64,000 nt of DNA, from NCBI RefSeq assembly GCF_029873635.1, contig NC_080422.1, positions 10,819,764 through 10,883,763 on the forward strand, given 5' to 3'. The stretch is from Malania oleifera. Its lineage: Eukaryota; Streptophyta; Magnoliopsida; Santalales; Ximeniaceae. Both the position numbers and the translations under genes were made by a program. Numbering within the stretch: the stretch's first letter is position 1; each line of letters opens with the position of its first letter. Shown here piece after piece: positions 49,801 to 60,484 of this stretch. The notes beneath the pieces are model-generated. The model did no database searches, was not told where the DNA came from, and saw only the letters and a program-made list of their open reading frames with translations.

Positions 49801-52800
49801 TAGGACAAATATATTACAAGTTAAACACATCTATGTTGTGTATAAGGTTGAAAAGTTGTAATATAATGTGTATCAAACATATTTATAAGATAATGTACAG
49901 TAAACATATTCAGCTCATACAAATGAAAATCATAAATCATTTAAATATTATTTATTATACAAATAATGATAAATAAAGAGAGAAATTTCACTTCACTCCT
50001 AAATCTCTTTTTTGAATTCTAAGGAAATTTCATTGTATAGTTAAAATTTCAATAAGTTTCGCTGAAATTTCAAGATTTCGGAATGATTCATTGAGATTTC
50101 GATGGAAATTATGCAAAACAGAAATCGACTGCCATTTCAATTTCAAGGGTGATGGAAACCGGAAATTTTGAAGGAAATTTCGACAATTTCGTGGAAATTT
50201 AAGACCATGTTTACAATTAATTTGTTTAAGAGAGCATTGTGAAGATTGATGTGAAAGAGTGGTGTGGCTTAAGTCAAAATGCCATGGATAATGAATGTGG
50301 TGCATATTGGAAAATGGTACAAGGATTAGGCCAAGAAGGATATTAATGCAGAACAGCAGTTGGATTTGCTGCCAGGAGAGAAATATTGAGAGAAATAGAA
50401 AGATAAAGAGGGAAGAAGAAGAAGTAAAGCAAGAAGGGCGAAGGAGAAAGAGAGAAGATTTAAGGTGGAGGAGAAAACTCACGTTAACTTCTACTTTCAA
50501 AGTACAAGAACTGACTCTTACATGGCTTTCACGCCCTATTCATTTAAAAAATGCCTAAATTACAAACAAAATTACAAATAAACCCCTATGCATACAAGGA
50601 CTAAAAATAAAACCCACATATGCATAATCCTAACTAGAAATTAAACTACACACATAATAACTACTAATTAATGAAAGCATGAAAGCACTTGAGTTCAGGA
50701 CCTAAAAATCCCTTTACCCAGTTCTTTGAAAAAGGTCTCCAAATTGGGTCAAAATGATCAATCCAATTACCCGGTTCCCACTAATTTCCTCCTCCCAAAA
50801 CAAACTCAACTCTGGGGAAAGCACCAAGGAGTCCATCACCATGAAAGGAGTCATCCCGCTGAATAAGGAACGAAACAGCGTGCTTCAATTTGGTTAGTGA
50901 AAGAGCTGAGATGGCACCAACTTATACCTTTTCTATCGATGGAAAGGTATACCAATTTTCATAAGTATCACGCTTAGCTCTTCTATCAAACAATTACGGG
51001 TGCCTCAAAAGCATATGACATATTAAGATGAAGGATATCACATTGCACTCTCTCCACTATTGAACTAATTTTCATGGTTAGCAAGCAATGATCATGGACC
51101 TTCATGTTGTTATTGTTCAATCAAGGAATCTTGTATGGATCTGGATGTGGTTCAACCTTCAAATTTAATTTCCTCACAGCTTCTTTAAAAACTACATTAG
51201 TACAACTACCAAGATCAATAACCAAAGCATAATGTTGTTTATGAAAAACCACCTTAGTTTGAAAAATGTTGGTTCATTTCCAATCCTCATTTCCTTCAAC
51301 CTTGTGGAAAGAGAGGATAGGTCAAAAGTACTAACAATCTTCCAGCTTGTCATTTTTTTCATCCAAGTGACTTGGGACTTCCATCTTAGCTTCAATCACT
51401 TGGATGGCATCATCATCGTCTTTTTTGGCAACACCATGACTTGATTAGAACATTATGCAAACTGATGCGCGAAGTCCTGACATTTGAAACACTTAAACAG
51501 CTGCCGCAACCTTATAAGTTGTTCTAGAATGCTCACAAGTCATCCACAGGTAGTAGCCTGAACTTCTAACTGCTCAACTGACTTTTCTGGCACAGCTTCA
51601 TCAATAGTCTTCTCAAATCAAAGGGACAATGTAGCCCTATAAGCATAACACTGTATATCTTCCTGTATCTAAGTGGCAACATGTGCAGCATCTCCGACTA
51701 TAAAAGTTTGGATGTGATAGCTGGCTTCAACCCCTTCATGTAAAAAGCAATCATCACATCCTCTTTCCACTCCATGTTGGCACCAGTAGCCAAATTATAG
51801 GACCTACTACCGTAATCTTCCAATGTCATTTCTTCCTTCAAATTAAAAAATTGCAAATGAACATGCTGGTGGTGGTTGGAAGGTACAAATTGCTCCAGCA
51901 TGGCTCGCTTCATCTCATCCCACATTCTGATCTCACCATATCTCTTCCTGCTTAATTTACTAAACTTGGACAATTCCCTTCAATTTCAATTCAGCCAAAT
52001 ATAACAATCGATCCTCATTCATTTCACATCATTGGAAACAGTACTCCGATAAATATACCCAATCATCAAATTCATCAAGAGAACTATCACCATTAAAACC
52101 TCAATGTCATTCCTCAATTCAAGTGATCATTTCAGCCTTCATACAACTAAAGATTGTGAGGAGCAACAACAGCTATAACATTTCCTTGTATGGTAGGAAA
52201 ATCAATTGGCATCTTGACCAAGGCTGCAACTTCAGTTGCCAGCTCAGTCATATTAGCAATAGTCTCCAAAGCATTCTCCATGTTTTGTACCCTACGACAA
52301 CAACTCCACTTCTGACAACTCAGCATTAGTCACGCCAAGTTGCTGAATTTTTAAAATATGTACTGCAACTATATATCACCAAGGACCCTTAACACACTTT
52401 GCCAATAAGTCTCAATCTATTCATGCAATTTCTCAAACTCATCTTCCATTTTCACAGAACTATCTTCAATTTCACCTTTATTGTAGAGTATCTTACAGAA
52501 ATTTAACAAACTCCAATAAACAACTTACAAATTGCAGCAATATGGTCTTAATCTAGATGCTGGCAGTAATAATGGATACCTCAAAATGTATACTAAATTT
52601 GACAATCAAACTTCCATGAAACAGACTAAAAATTTTGGAGGCAAAATCAAAATATTGTGGCTGATCAAGTTTCTCGCTGTTCTGAAAGTTGAAAGTATAG
52701 GGAAAGGGGTGGTGATTCCAGTGTAATGGCAGTGTGAAGAGAAAAGATGAGGAAGGGAGGAACTTTGAAGGAGTGTTGGCTGGAAAAGCTTCAAGTGGCC

Positions 52801-55800
52801 GTGTTGTGCGTGGAACCACAGGCTTTGCTGAATGGAGATGAAATCTGGAGAAGAGTCTTTTTGGAAGTGTCTCTCTCTGATGGTGGCGGAGGTGTCGCAA
52901 CATGTAGACAATATGGTGTTCGAAAATGAGGGGCAGTGCGGTAAATTTATGGTAGACCTGCAGGATAATGAACAGTACCCTGGGCTTGCAATTTTCCTTG
53001 AATGTTGCGTATAACCTGCAGACTTGCCTGGTTTGCAACAATATTGGCAGCAATGGAATTGACTGCAATTTGTTCTGCTCTAGAACAACAATGACAGCAG
53101 CAAAGTAATGTGAACATGGTTCAAGGCTGCTCTGAGATACAACTAATGCAGAACAGCAGTTGGATACTGCCAGGAGAGAAATAGGGAGAGATAGAAAGTG
53201 TAGGCAAGACTGCCCTGCAATTTACTGCCACCCACAGACCACACTGACCTGCTCACACTGAAAGATTTTCTCCAAGACTGACGGACACATCCTCACATAC
53301 TGATTGCAGGCCAGCAGCTCCGACATAACAAACAGCGCATGAGAGGCTTTGTTGGACCTTATTTTTACTCCAATCTGCTCTGCGATGGTTCAACTCCCTC
53401 TGTCGTCCATGCTAACAGGTTGATTTGCCAGTTTTCTTGTCCAAGAATTCAGATTTGTGCTTCTCATACCCAAGTCTAGATCTGGTTGTGATGTCTGGTC
53501 TGCTCGATGTTCCATACAGAGTCCAGGCAAGAGCATTAAGATTCTGCCATATTTCTCCCGTTGGTCTATGGTGGGCTGTTGTCGTGTTGTTGGTTTCAGC
53601 CTACCTCCTTGTTGGTGATCAGGAGCTGTGGAGGATTGTTAGTTCTTTTGTTTTGTTTTTTCCCTGTTGTTTCCCTTAATGATGGAGCCCATGAACCCCA
53701 AAAGTATGAATCCCTCATCAACCACCACTGATTCCACCCCTGCCTGTTCATCCATTGGCGAACAGTGCATTATTTCATTCTCAGAGGATGAGTTTTCGAG
53801 GTTCCTGCATTATCAGTCATCCCATTGAGCATCTCTTCACATTGCATCTCTTGCTCAGAAAGTCAATCCTATAGCCTATATGTCATCCAATATCTTTCCC
53901 ACTTGTTCCTGCGCCTCAAGACTCTGTCACCACTTGATCATATGATAGGCATACTAACCTTTTTTCTACCCTCCAATATCCTGAAAAACCTGGCTTGAGT
54001 CAACCTTGCTGATGGTTTTACTACTATAGTTAACGAAATAGGAATGGTAAATATTAGTCCCTCAGTCCCTCTTCTTCTGTTTTTTATATTTCTAAATTCC
54101 CCTCATACTCATGTTTGTAGTAAGCTTAGGGTATGTTTTGTATTGTTTCTGTTTTCTATTTTCTACTTCCGTTTCTATACAATGAAGAAATACATTATGA
54201 ACACGCATTTATTTATATTGTCGATTTTTTATTCTATTAAGTTTCAGCTGTTTGCAAAAAAAATTAAAAAATAAATTTTACGATTTTCAATTGTTTGTAT
54301 TAAATTATTCATTTTATACATACTTTTCAACTAAAATAAAAATAAAATGATCAAAAAGGGCAACCTGGTACACAAAGCTCCCATCTACCAGGTGTCACAG
54401 ACCGAATATTTCACACCTTTGTGAATGGACCATGCGATGCTAGCTAAAACCCTCTTGTTTAACTAGCCAACTTAGCATTTACCACAATTCACCAACAAAA
54501 CACTTTCATTGTCATTCAAGCAGATATAAGCGGAAGCAATAAGTAACTTATGAAAGCAACGACACTTAAGCAGTAAACATTGAAGCAACGTAATTCATTA
54601 TCAACAACTTTGTTAACAATGTGTGTACGCAACCTTACCATGCATCTTCGCATGAGGTTGTTTCCACACCTCGAACCCGTGACCTCCAAGTCACATGGCA
54701 ACAACTCTACCGTTGCGCACCAAGCTGCCCTTTATGAATTTACAACATATTTCAAATAAAAAAAAAATCTATAAATTAGAAAAAAAAAAAAATAACATAA
54801 AAATAATAAAATCCATTTACAAAATGTTTTTACTATTTTTCAATTGTCATGTGCAATAAGATTGTACTTGTGAAGTAAATTTTGAAAAAATATAAAAATT
54901 AAGTAAAATAATTATAATAATTTTTATTTTTATTCTAGTATTTTAAATTTGTACTATGTCATACCTTTATTATTTTAATTATATTTTTTTAATTGTTATT
55001 TGATTTAACAAAAATGAGCATTTGTTTACTCAAGTTTTTAATTTGTTTTAATTTTATAAATATTAACCAAATAATTTGCTCATTTCCAATTTTTAGTATT
55101 GTTTCTAGTTTTTAGTTTTTGTTTCTAATCTTCGTTTTCATATAATTTTTTACAAAGATACCAGATTTATGAAATCACTGAATTGTTCTATAATGTTTTT
55201 TCATCATTATGTTGTTATTTACAATTTGAAGACAAGGAAGATATTGACAGAGGGCATCAAACTAGTGGACTTCACTACTTTAAGTCACTATCTCCTTCTA
55301 CTGCCCAGACTGCTACAACCATACCACTTTAAATCCATTGTTTCCTTGGCTCATCTTTGACAAGTTAAAATAGCTAGTTCCTAATTTGAGTTTTGCGCCT
55401 AATCTTGAGTGTGAGTCTAGCCACTTGGGAAAGCATCAATGTGTAACTTACATCGGTCCAGATTTTGCCATTGGGCCATTAGCATTTGCATCAATTAGAC
55501 ATGGTGATCTTGAGGAAAGGATCTAATGAAGCAACAACCTAGGTTTTTCGCTCTGAGAGACAACATTAGTGCATTGGATCAAGAAATCCTTGTATGGTCT
55601 AAAATAGTCTCCCTAGAGCATGGTTTGGTCAATTTAGTTCCATGGTACTAGAGTTTGGCCTTCAATGGTGGTGCAATAGATCACTATGTTCTATTGCCAC
55701 ACTATTGCTGGCCGAATTGTGGTAGTTGTGAGTGTGGATGATATTGTGATTGCTACTAACATCAACAGAGCCTAAAGCATTTTCAACAAACAAAATTCCA

Positions 55801-58800
55801 TACCAAAGATATAGGATTGTGGAAACACTTCTGAGTATAGAAGTATCCAAATCCCTTATGGGACCGTTTTTATCATAAAGGTAGTATGTTCTAAACCTTT
55901 TACATGAGATTGAATTGTTGGGGTCATAAAAGCGTGGACCCTAAGAGAAAATTAATCTAGATATGGTGATTTGTCAGCTGATCCTCAATGATATAGAGAC
56001 TTGTTGAAAAGTTAAAACTATCTCACAATCACTTGACCACATGTATCTTTTGAAACAAGTGTCATGAGCCAATTTCTTGATTCTCTAAAACAAGTCACTG
56101 GAATTGAGTAATCTGTATCTTGCGATCCTTCAAAGGTGCACTTGTGTTTAGGGATATGCAAATGCATATTGGGTTGGGTCACCTTTCGTAGGAGATCCAC
56201 GACTGTGCTTTTGTTGGTGATACCTTGGTATTCTAGAAGAGCAAGAAGCAAGCTACAGTGACCTAGTCTAAGCCATGGCCCAACACTACACATGAGCTCG
56301 TTTGGCAAAAGAATGTTGGAAGAAATTGGTTTTCCACATCCCATCCTATTAAGTTGATGTATGAAAATCAACATACTATTCATATTGCCTCGAACCCAAT
56401 CTTAGCGGAGGAAACACATTGAAGTTGATTGTCACTTTGTTTGGTAGAAATATCCATAGAAGCTCATTACAATCATTCATGTGAAGTCCAAATACCAGCT
56501 TGCTGATTTATCGCTAAAGCCCTAAGACAGCTCAGGATAAAAATCCATTTTATAACAAGCTAAGAGCATATGATATCTATGCTCTAGATAGAGTAGGAGT
56601 GTTATGAGTTACTAGTTCAAGTTATTTAGCCAAACTGTTAGTGATGTGTTTCAGTAAAATGAGCGAGCTCTATGTCATGTATAGTAGTCATCATAATGTA
56701 CATGAAACACATCTATATCTATAATCTATAACATATATTAAAAGTGAGATTTGAGTTCGTCAAGTGCTCTAATGTGGCGCTACTCTTTAGCATTTTTTTC
56801 GACCCATGAATGTTTGGATCAGCCCATTTAATTTAGGAGGTATGTCTTTCAAATTTGGGTCAATCAAGGGGAGGATCCTGGCTAGCTTGATCTTTCAAAT
56901 GCCCCTTTCATGGATTTATTTTCTTATTTGATCAAATTAAATATTTCTTGAATTCCTATAATTGAATAGGATGGAACAATTTTTTTTTTTTATTAATGCA
57001 TTCTTAATTTTGTTATTATCAACGTGCTATTTTCAAGTCCCACATAATTGACACATCTGATAAGCTGCCACCTTATTTATGTACTTATCTAAATTGTGAA
57101 TAGCGGTTCTAAATATGTGCATTTTAACATCATTCAAATGCATGATCCAGGCTTCATATCTGTTCCAAAATATTGAAGTGAAACATCATGCCATATACTA
57201 TGTTCTTATAATTTTTCAGCTGAAAATGCCTGCCTCGAATCACAGACACTGCTTATAGTTATAAATAGAAAGGGAGACTTAAAGCTGTGATAAGGTTTTA
57301 CAGTTCACATAACACTTCTAACAAAAAGCACCATGAAACCGACGCATAATTTGTTTTTGAGATTAGGAGAAAATAGTTCACAACAGCAATCCATGTAAAA
57401 CATGAAATATGAGGAGCGTTAAAGGTAACCAAAAAGAAGAAGAAGAAGAAGAAGATAAAATCATTAGAAAATGAGTTAGATAGTTTAATATTTTATTTGG
57501 AGTCAGCAAGCGTATTTAGGCACAATTTGCACCAGATCATAAAAATATTTCACACTTGAATTAGCATGCAAGGTCAAATTTCCAAATTTCTTTTCAACTT
57601 AGTGAATGCAGTTAAACAAATAACAATGTCATCAAAAACTTATAGAAGAACTTCTATGACATACTGTAGTATCAAGTTTCCAACCAACAGCTGCCGCAGC
57701 AGCCTCCATGCCAATATAACCACCTCCAACAACCACAACCTTCTGTGCCTTCTTCTGAAAAGTAGCAAAATGTGTTATAATATATATATATATATATATA
57801 TTGGCAACACAACCTATAAAGCAAGACATGATATGGAAACAGGGATAGAACAAATCCTTAAGATGGAGGACATGGTGCAGCATGGACATGCCAATTAATA
57901 AATATATAATTATATACAAAAATACTATACATGACAAATATTAAGCTTCTAGAACACTTATATAGAACTACATATAAGAAAGAATCCAATATAATGCATA
58001 TGCTTCATTCTCTTCCGTTTCCATTCCCTGTGAATTCTCAATATACCACTTCCACTATAGATGTACACAAATTCATTATAATTTAGGAAAAAAAATTAAG
58101 CTATTCTTCCTTTATAATTACAATACTCCATAACTGAAACGAAACAAATTCATATTACAATGGGCCCTTTCTTCACTCATAAAAAAACAAAAACAAAAAA
58201 AAACAAAAAAAACAAATGTGTTGCTATTGTATCCACGTCAAAAATACATTGAATTAAAATCCAAGGGGTGCAAAGATGGCCAAAAACAGTTTGGGGAATT
58301 TTGTGAAGTGAGAGATACGAGTACACATAAGATCAACGTCTGACACATACATACCCAAAAACAGCTGTCTTGTGGACGTGACAAGCCACATAGCATGCAA
58401 TCCCAAACTATAGCATAACCATGGCAAACATATGCATCTCATGCGGATAGTCTATGAATTTTGAATTAATAAAGGAGAATTTAACAAAATTTTGACTTCC
58501 AGAGGCAAGTTATGGGATTTATGAAATAATTTGAAAAATTAAAAAGCTGAAAACCTAGCCTCATTCATGGAGCTAATCAAAGTAATATTGTGGTTGAGAG
58601 TTAAGTTTAGTACGAGTGTATGATAAAGTCTATTACCTGTTATGTTCAAGCTTAATATCACTATCAAAATTCAAAAAAACAAGTAACTTTTTTATTTATC
58701 CAAACATCTATGCTTAATATACCTTTGGCAAGGTAAGTACTTAAGAGTAAGAAAACATGAGGATGGGTTACACCGTGAATCTCAAACATCATACTTTTTG

Positions 58801-60484
58801 TATTCAAGTTGTTAAAGCTTGATATACATTGTTGGTCCACAAGTACAACCTAATAGCTTAAGCTTTTACATAAAGTCGTAATCTAACATGGTATCACAGT
58901 GAGGTCCTGGGTTCTAGTCATGGTGCCCATGTTTATTGTGTGGTGTTTAAAAAATTACTGTATTCCCTATCATAGGTGTTATTTATCGTGTGTTTATCTC
59001 TCCACATGCTATCGGGCTGCATGTGCAGAGGAGTGTTAAAACTTGATATACATTGTTGCCCACAACCTAATAGCTTAAGCTTTTAGAATAAAGTGGTAAT
59101 CTAACACAAGTTTTACAAAGACGATGGTCCACTTCATTTCCATATCATAGTATGCAAATATAAGAGATAAACAACATGATATTTTACTAGAATAGAAACA
59201 ATATGACAATTTGTTAAAACCCAAGTTTAAGTACAAGTAAACTACCAATGATGATATAAGAGAATCAGCATCTGCAACATCTCGGATATAGTGAACACCA
59301 GGTACATCTCCCCCAATTTTCTCAGGAAGCCTGAATCCAGAAGGCCAAGAAATCATCTTTTCATCATATAACTATATTTTTTTAAACTTGCACCACAAAT
59401 TGGTGAAGAGTGTACATGCATATGCAGCAAATACAACAAAATAATGATACAAACTAAACGCTTTTAGAACTTATTCAAATGCACCAGTGTACTACATTTT
59501 TTTTTTAATAGAAAAAGAAAGATGTTGCTAGATTAAGAAAGAATCTACAATAATAAGGATAAGGATAAGAAATCCTTCAACAATACAGAAAAAACTAAAA
59601 GAAAAGGAAACTGAATCAAGCCAATTGGGCTCTCCAGTCCCATTGTACATCTAAAAAACGCATCCCCTTAAAACACCCTGCTGCGAAAGCCCATAGAGAC
59701 ATCAGACCAAAACTTTTCTTCCCCTATCTATGCTTTTTAAACTTGCACTGTGAATTGCCAAGGAAAATGCATGCAAGTGGACCAAATACAACACAATAAT
59801 GATACATAAGTTTCACAATTTTGAATTATTCAAGTGCATTGGCAAATTCCAAGTCACAAATTTGCTATACAAACAATATTCTTCAGTGAACAATTAGTTG
59901 TCTAGTTTATTGAGTACCCAAACATCTTTTCATAACCATAGAAGGTATCACCTCCACTTTTTGTTGCACTCCATTCATGCATTACATGGATAATTTCAAT
60001 AAAACGTCTTATTGATGGGTTGACATATTCATCAGAAAATATAACCAACTGCAAGCTGCAACTCTTGGTCCCAACCATGTGGCTGACACATGTGACATAT
60101 TCAAGCAAACCAAGCCCATGCATCTATCTTCATGCTGTTACATCATCAAGCCAGTCACTGCTATATCAATGGCAAGAGGCTTAGGGAAAATTTCATTCCG
60201 CTACCGTATAAAATCAAGTAAACATATGATCCAACTACCATTTATTATTCTTTTTTATGAAATTATAGACAAAACAGTGCATGAAGTTTGATTACAGCAA
60301 TATTCATGTAGGTGCTCTTGGGATTAGCTGATGTCTATTGAGAACCGATTCAAGTAGCTAGGCACCTTGCAGATGTACATCCTGTAGCAATTATAAGGGT
60401 TCCATACTTGAGCAGTTTGCCTGAATTTGTTGTTAGGGTTTGCTTCTCAATATCAATACCTAATACTGGATCTTCATACAACAT
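43225..60484 (-). CDS. MDAR: Monodehydroascorbate reductase, plastid/mitochondrial type (3' 12 exons)
   Basis: A flavoprotein that reduces the monodehydroascorbate radical to ascorbate with NAD(P)H in the ascorbate-glutathione cycle. The coding exons (- strand) are 60484-60366, 59330-59246, 57754-57665, 45727-45626, 45502-45413, 45232-45152, 44557-44486, 44379-44285, 44171-44083, 43923-43861, 43746-43706 and 43356-43225. Every intron is GT...AG, phases match across all junctions, and 1,059 nt give 352 residues with no stop. Visible motifs are the NAD(P) loop VVVGGGYIG, the second FAD motif GIFAIGDVA, and the family blocks ARVEHVDHARRSAQHC and KVWWQFFGDN. The C-terminal wording (SVDKLKLQNASSVEAALEIAR) is closest to the organellar form, as I recall it. 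About 140 N-terminal residues (first FAD loop, transit peptide) lie beyond the window or are lost. Confidence 0.93.
43706..43746 (-). CDS. MDAR: MDAR exon: KLKGVLVESGSPE
   Basis: 41 nt micro-exon. Its frame is set by a shared Gly codon with the previous exon. The same exon is preserved in the truncated duplicate at 38406-38446. Confidence 0.9.
43794..43836. repeat. (GA)n microsatellite in MDAR intron
   Basis: About 21 GA units just 3' of exon 43861-43923. The duplicate at about 38501-38524 has about half as many, showing slippage since duplication. Confidence 0.95.
43861..43923 (-). CDS. MDAR: MDAR exon: GETVEIGNFDPKIATFWID
   Basis: 63 nt. The younger duplication breaks two bases before this exon, inside the acceptor. 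Confidence 0.92.
44083..44171 (-). CDS. MDAR: MDAR exon: YDYLPHFYSRVFEYEGSPR
   Basis: 89 nt. One base completes Thr, one base opens Val. Encodes KVWWQFFGDN. Confidence 0.93.
44285..44379 (-). CDS. MDAR: MDAR exon: MYDRIARVEHVDHARRSAQ
   Basis: 95 nt, ending with two bases of a Thr codon (GATAC|GTAATA). Encodes the RVEHVDHAR signature of MDAR. Confidence 0.93.
44486..44557 (-). CDS. MDAR: MDAR exon: FAD motif GIFAIGDVA
   Basis: 72 nt, phase 0. VDGLFRTSVPGIFAIGDVAA holds the Asp that contacts FAD ribitol in this oxidoreductase fold. Confidence 0.93.
45152..45232 (-). CDS. MDAR: MDAR exon: IIIGIGAKPAVGPFERVG
   Basis: 81 nt, phase 0, 27 codons ending TVGGIQ. GIGAKP is the conserved turn closing the NAD(P) domain. 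Confidence 0.92.
45413..45502 (-). CDS. MDAR: MDAR exon: GVSLKNIEAGSDGHAAG
   Basis: 90 nt, phase 0. Encodes the middle of the NAD(P) domain, ending STIEADT. The end position may be off by one base. Confidence 0.9.
45626..45727 (-). CDS. MDAR: MDAR exon: VILQEDHLLQRLF
   Basis: 102 nt, phase 0 at both ends. Encodes RLFTPSIAQKYEELYQNNGV. It resumes the protein exactly where the exon 11.9 kb upstream stops (LDTT then VILQ). Confidence 0.92.
46071..46342. mobile_element. MITE-like element with inverted ends
   Basis: The left end (GGGAAAGACACGGGTCTTCC, CCTGAGATTTCAAAAAT) pairs imperfectly with the complement of the right end (GAAAAAAAGACAGAGACCTCC, CCTGAGGTTTAGCAAG). The interior repeats 'atttcaaaaattcc' and 'cctcaaggaaag'. 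The open frames at 46078-46378 are non-coding chance frames. Confidence 0.45.
46428..46683. repeat. 128-bp tandem duplication
   Basis: The block from ACCAATTTTTTTCAAGC to CAAATTAACAAATTGA occurs twice in a row with essentially one difference (ATATTTTTGC against ATATTTTCGC), so it is recent. Confidence 0.93.
47643..49110 (-). mobile_element. RTE-type LINE, 5'-truncated and inactive
   Basis: On the - strand the RT motifs come in order: GKSIGPDKIPTEVWKCLG near 49050, SIGVHQGSTLSFYLF near 48550, PWCMLFANDIVLIDD near 48440, and GWVKWRSASGVLCDRR near 48160. The 3' end is GTAGCCGGCCCCACCTAGTGG followed by TTG repeats (47644-47661), the usual tail of plant RTE LINEs. The catalytic FADD is FAND here, and stops and frameshifts separate the blocks. 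It cannot move on its own. Confidence 0.88.
49637..50209. mobile_element. Mutator-like MITE, 573 bp
   Basis: The ends are inverted repeats: GGTCTTAAATTTC at the left, and GAAATTTAAGACC at the right end with one mismatch. They are flanked by 10-base direct repeats TTTACAATCA (49627-49636) and TTTACAATTA (50210-50219). A 9-10 base duplication is typical of Mutator-like elements. The interior is built of GAAATTTCG-type repeats and codes for nothing. Confidence 0.65.
50230..53170 (-). mobile_element. Ty3/gypsy gag-protease relic
   Basis: On the - strand, 51973-51698 encodes a Gag capsid segment (WDEMKRAMLEQFVPSNHHQH, LEDYGSRSYNL). About 51270-51120 encodes a protease-like stretch (HYALVIDLGSCTNVVFKEAV) with Asp-Leu-Gly in place of the usual Asp-(Thr/Ser/Gly)-Gly. 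The phrase GCAGAACAGCAGTTGGAT, then GCCAGGAGAGAAAT, occurs at 50348 and again at 53146, so these may be remains of terminal repeats. No RT, RNase H or integrase is visible. It may be a deletion derivative. Confidence 0.6.
53171..54356. other. Unclassified repeat-like sequence
   Basis: An open frame at 53425-53679 (+) has hydrophobic stretches but no family motif that I recognise. The region may be the leader or 5' part of the copia relic further right. Nothing else can be supported. Confidence 0.3.
54358..54730 (-). mobile_element. tRNA-derived SINE interrupted by an LTR fragment
   Basis: The pieces 54358-54392 (GGGCAACCTGGTACACAAAG) and about 54619-54730 together form one SINE. On the - strand the right piece starts GGGCAGCTTGGTGCGCAACG (A box region), then GGTCACGGGTTCGAGG (B box), then the common GCATGGTAAGGTTGCGTAC segment. 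A 226-base insert at 54393-54618 interrupts it. Confidence 0.65.
54393..54618 (-). repeat. LTR fragment related to G3, nested in SINE
   Basis: TGTCACAGACCGAATATTTC, TTGTTTAACTAGCCA and AAGCAGTAAACATTGAAGC match 61976-62180, the outer half of the G3 LTR, in the same orientation. It ends TTAACA. A target duplication is not clear, so it may be truncated. Confidence 0.6.
54731..55140. other. AT-rich intron sequence
   Basis: Runs of A and T only; no gene or clear repeat. Confidence 0.5.
55165..56599 (+). pseudogene. Ty1/copia pol relic with integrase core deleted
   Basis: The GAG-pre-integrase zinc region is at about 55215-55440 (NLKTRKILTEG, then CESSHLGKHQCV with a TAG-disrupted frame). The RT starts at about 55590 (GLKQSPRAWFGQF), with SVDDIVIATNI, the YVDD-type catalytic motif, at about 55730-55765. 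RNase H follows to about 56530 (PIKLMYENQHTIHIASNPIL). The integrase catalytic core between the zinc region and RT is missing. Stops and frameshifts are frequent. Confidence 0.8.
56591..56720 (+). repeat. Polypurine tract and start of copia 3' LTR
   Basis: GAGTAGGAG followed by TGTTATGAGTTACTAG is the usual copia tract/LTR junction, and it follows the pol relic at the right distance. LTR text fades after about 56720. Confidence 0.55.
56721..57640. other. Intron sequence, no further feature
   Basis: No transposon protein is seen. A GAA microsatellite lies at about 57434-57455. Confidence 0.5.
57665..57754 (-). CDS. MDAR: MDAR exon: NAD(P)-binding loop
   Basis: 90 nt, thirty codons. VVVVGGGYIGMEAAAAAVGW carries the GxGxxG dinucleotide loop. 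Donor ACA|GTATGT opens the very long intron to 45728. Confidence 0.93.
58810..59106 (+). mobile_element. Complete TRIM retrotransposon (297 bp)
   Basis: LTR1 58810-58888 (79 bp) reads TGTTAAAGCTTGATATAC to ATCTAACA. LTR2 59034-59106 (73 bp) reads TGTTAAAACTTGATATAC to ATCTAACA. A Met-tRNA primer site (TGGTATCACAGTGAG) follows LTR1 at once, and a purine tract (GCAGAGGAG) precedes LTR2. The pentamer CAAGT flanks both sides (58805-58809, 59107-59111). It codes for nothing and sits in the MDAR intron between exons 59246-59330 and 57665-57754, opposite to transcription. Confidence 0.92.
59246..59330 (-). CDS. MDAR: MDAR exon: LPEKIGGDVPGVHYIRD
   Basis: 85 nt. The first base completes an Arg codon from the previous exon. 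Encodes LPEKIGG, VHYIRDVADADSLISSL; donor TTG|GTAG. Confidence 0.9.
59386..59850. repeat. Diverged direct repeat around an insert
   Basis: About 59386-59500 and 59732-59850 share AAACTTGCAC, GCA...CCAAATACAACA(A/C)AATAATGATACA and TTATTCAA(A/G)TGCA. The 230 bases between them (from a T-run at 59494) are unlike either copy and may be an insertion of unknown type. Confidence 0.5.
60366..60484 (-). CDS. MDAR: MDAR exon: MLYEDPV...IATGCTSA
   Basis: 119 nt, begins in phase 0 after a CAG acceptor and ends AAG|GTGCC with two bases of a codon. It encodes DIEKQTLTTNSGKLLKYGTL and the IIATG motif that ends the first FAD half-domain. This is the most 5' exon found. Confidence 0.9.

Larger units (their letters stand above)
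45728..57664 (-). other. 11.9-kb MDAR intron filled with transposon relics
   Basis: It lies between the exon ending LDTT and the exon starting VILQ. In order of coordinate it holds a MITE-like repeat, a 128-bp duplication, an RTE LINE, a Mutator-like MITE, a gypsy gag-protease relic, a SINE with a nested LTR piece, and a copia relic. Donor (ACA|GTATGT) and acceptor (ATAG|GTTATAC) remain usable. Confidence 0.88.

Noticed and set aside
53425-53679. 84-residue hydrophobic open frame as a membrane protein gene
   Set aside because: It lies among retroelement remains, with no homologous motif and no supporting context.
59902-60123. Open frame as an upstream MDAR exon
   Set aside because: The sequence has no MDAR motif. 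The true neighbouring exons at 59246-59330 and 60366-60484 join in phase without it.
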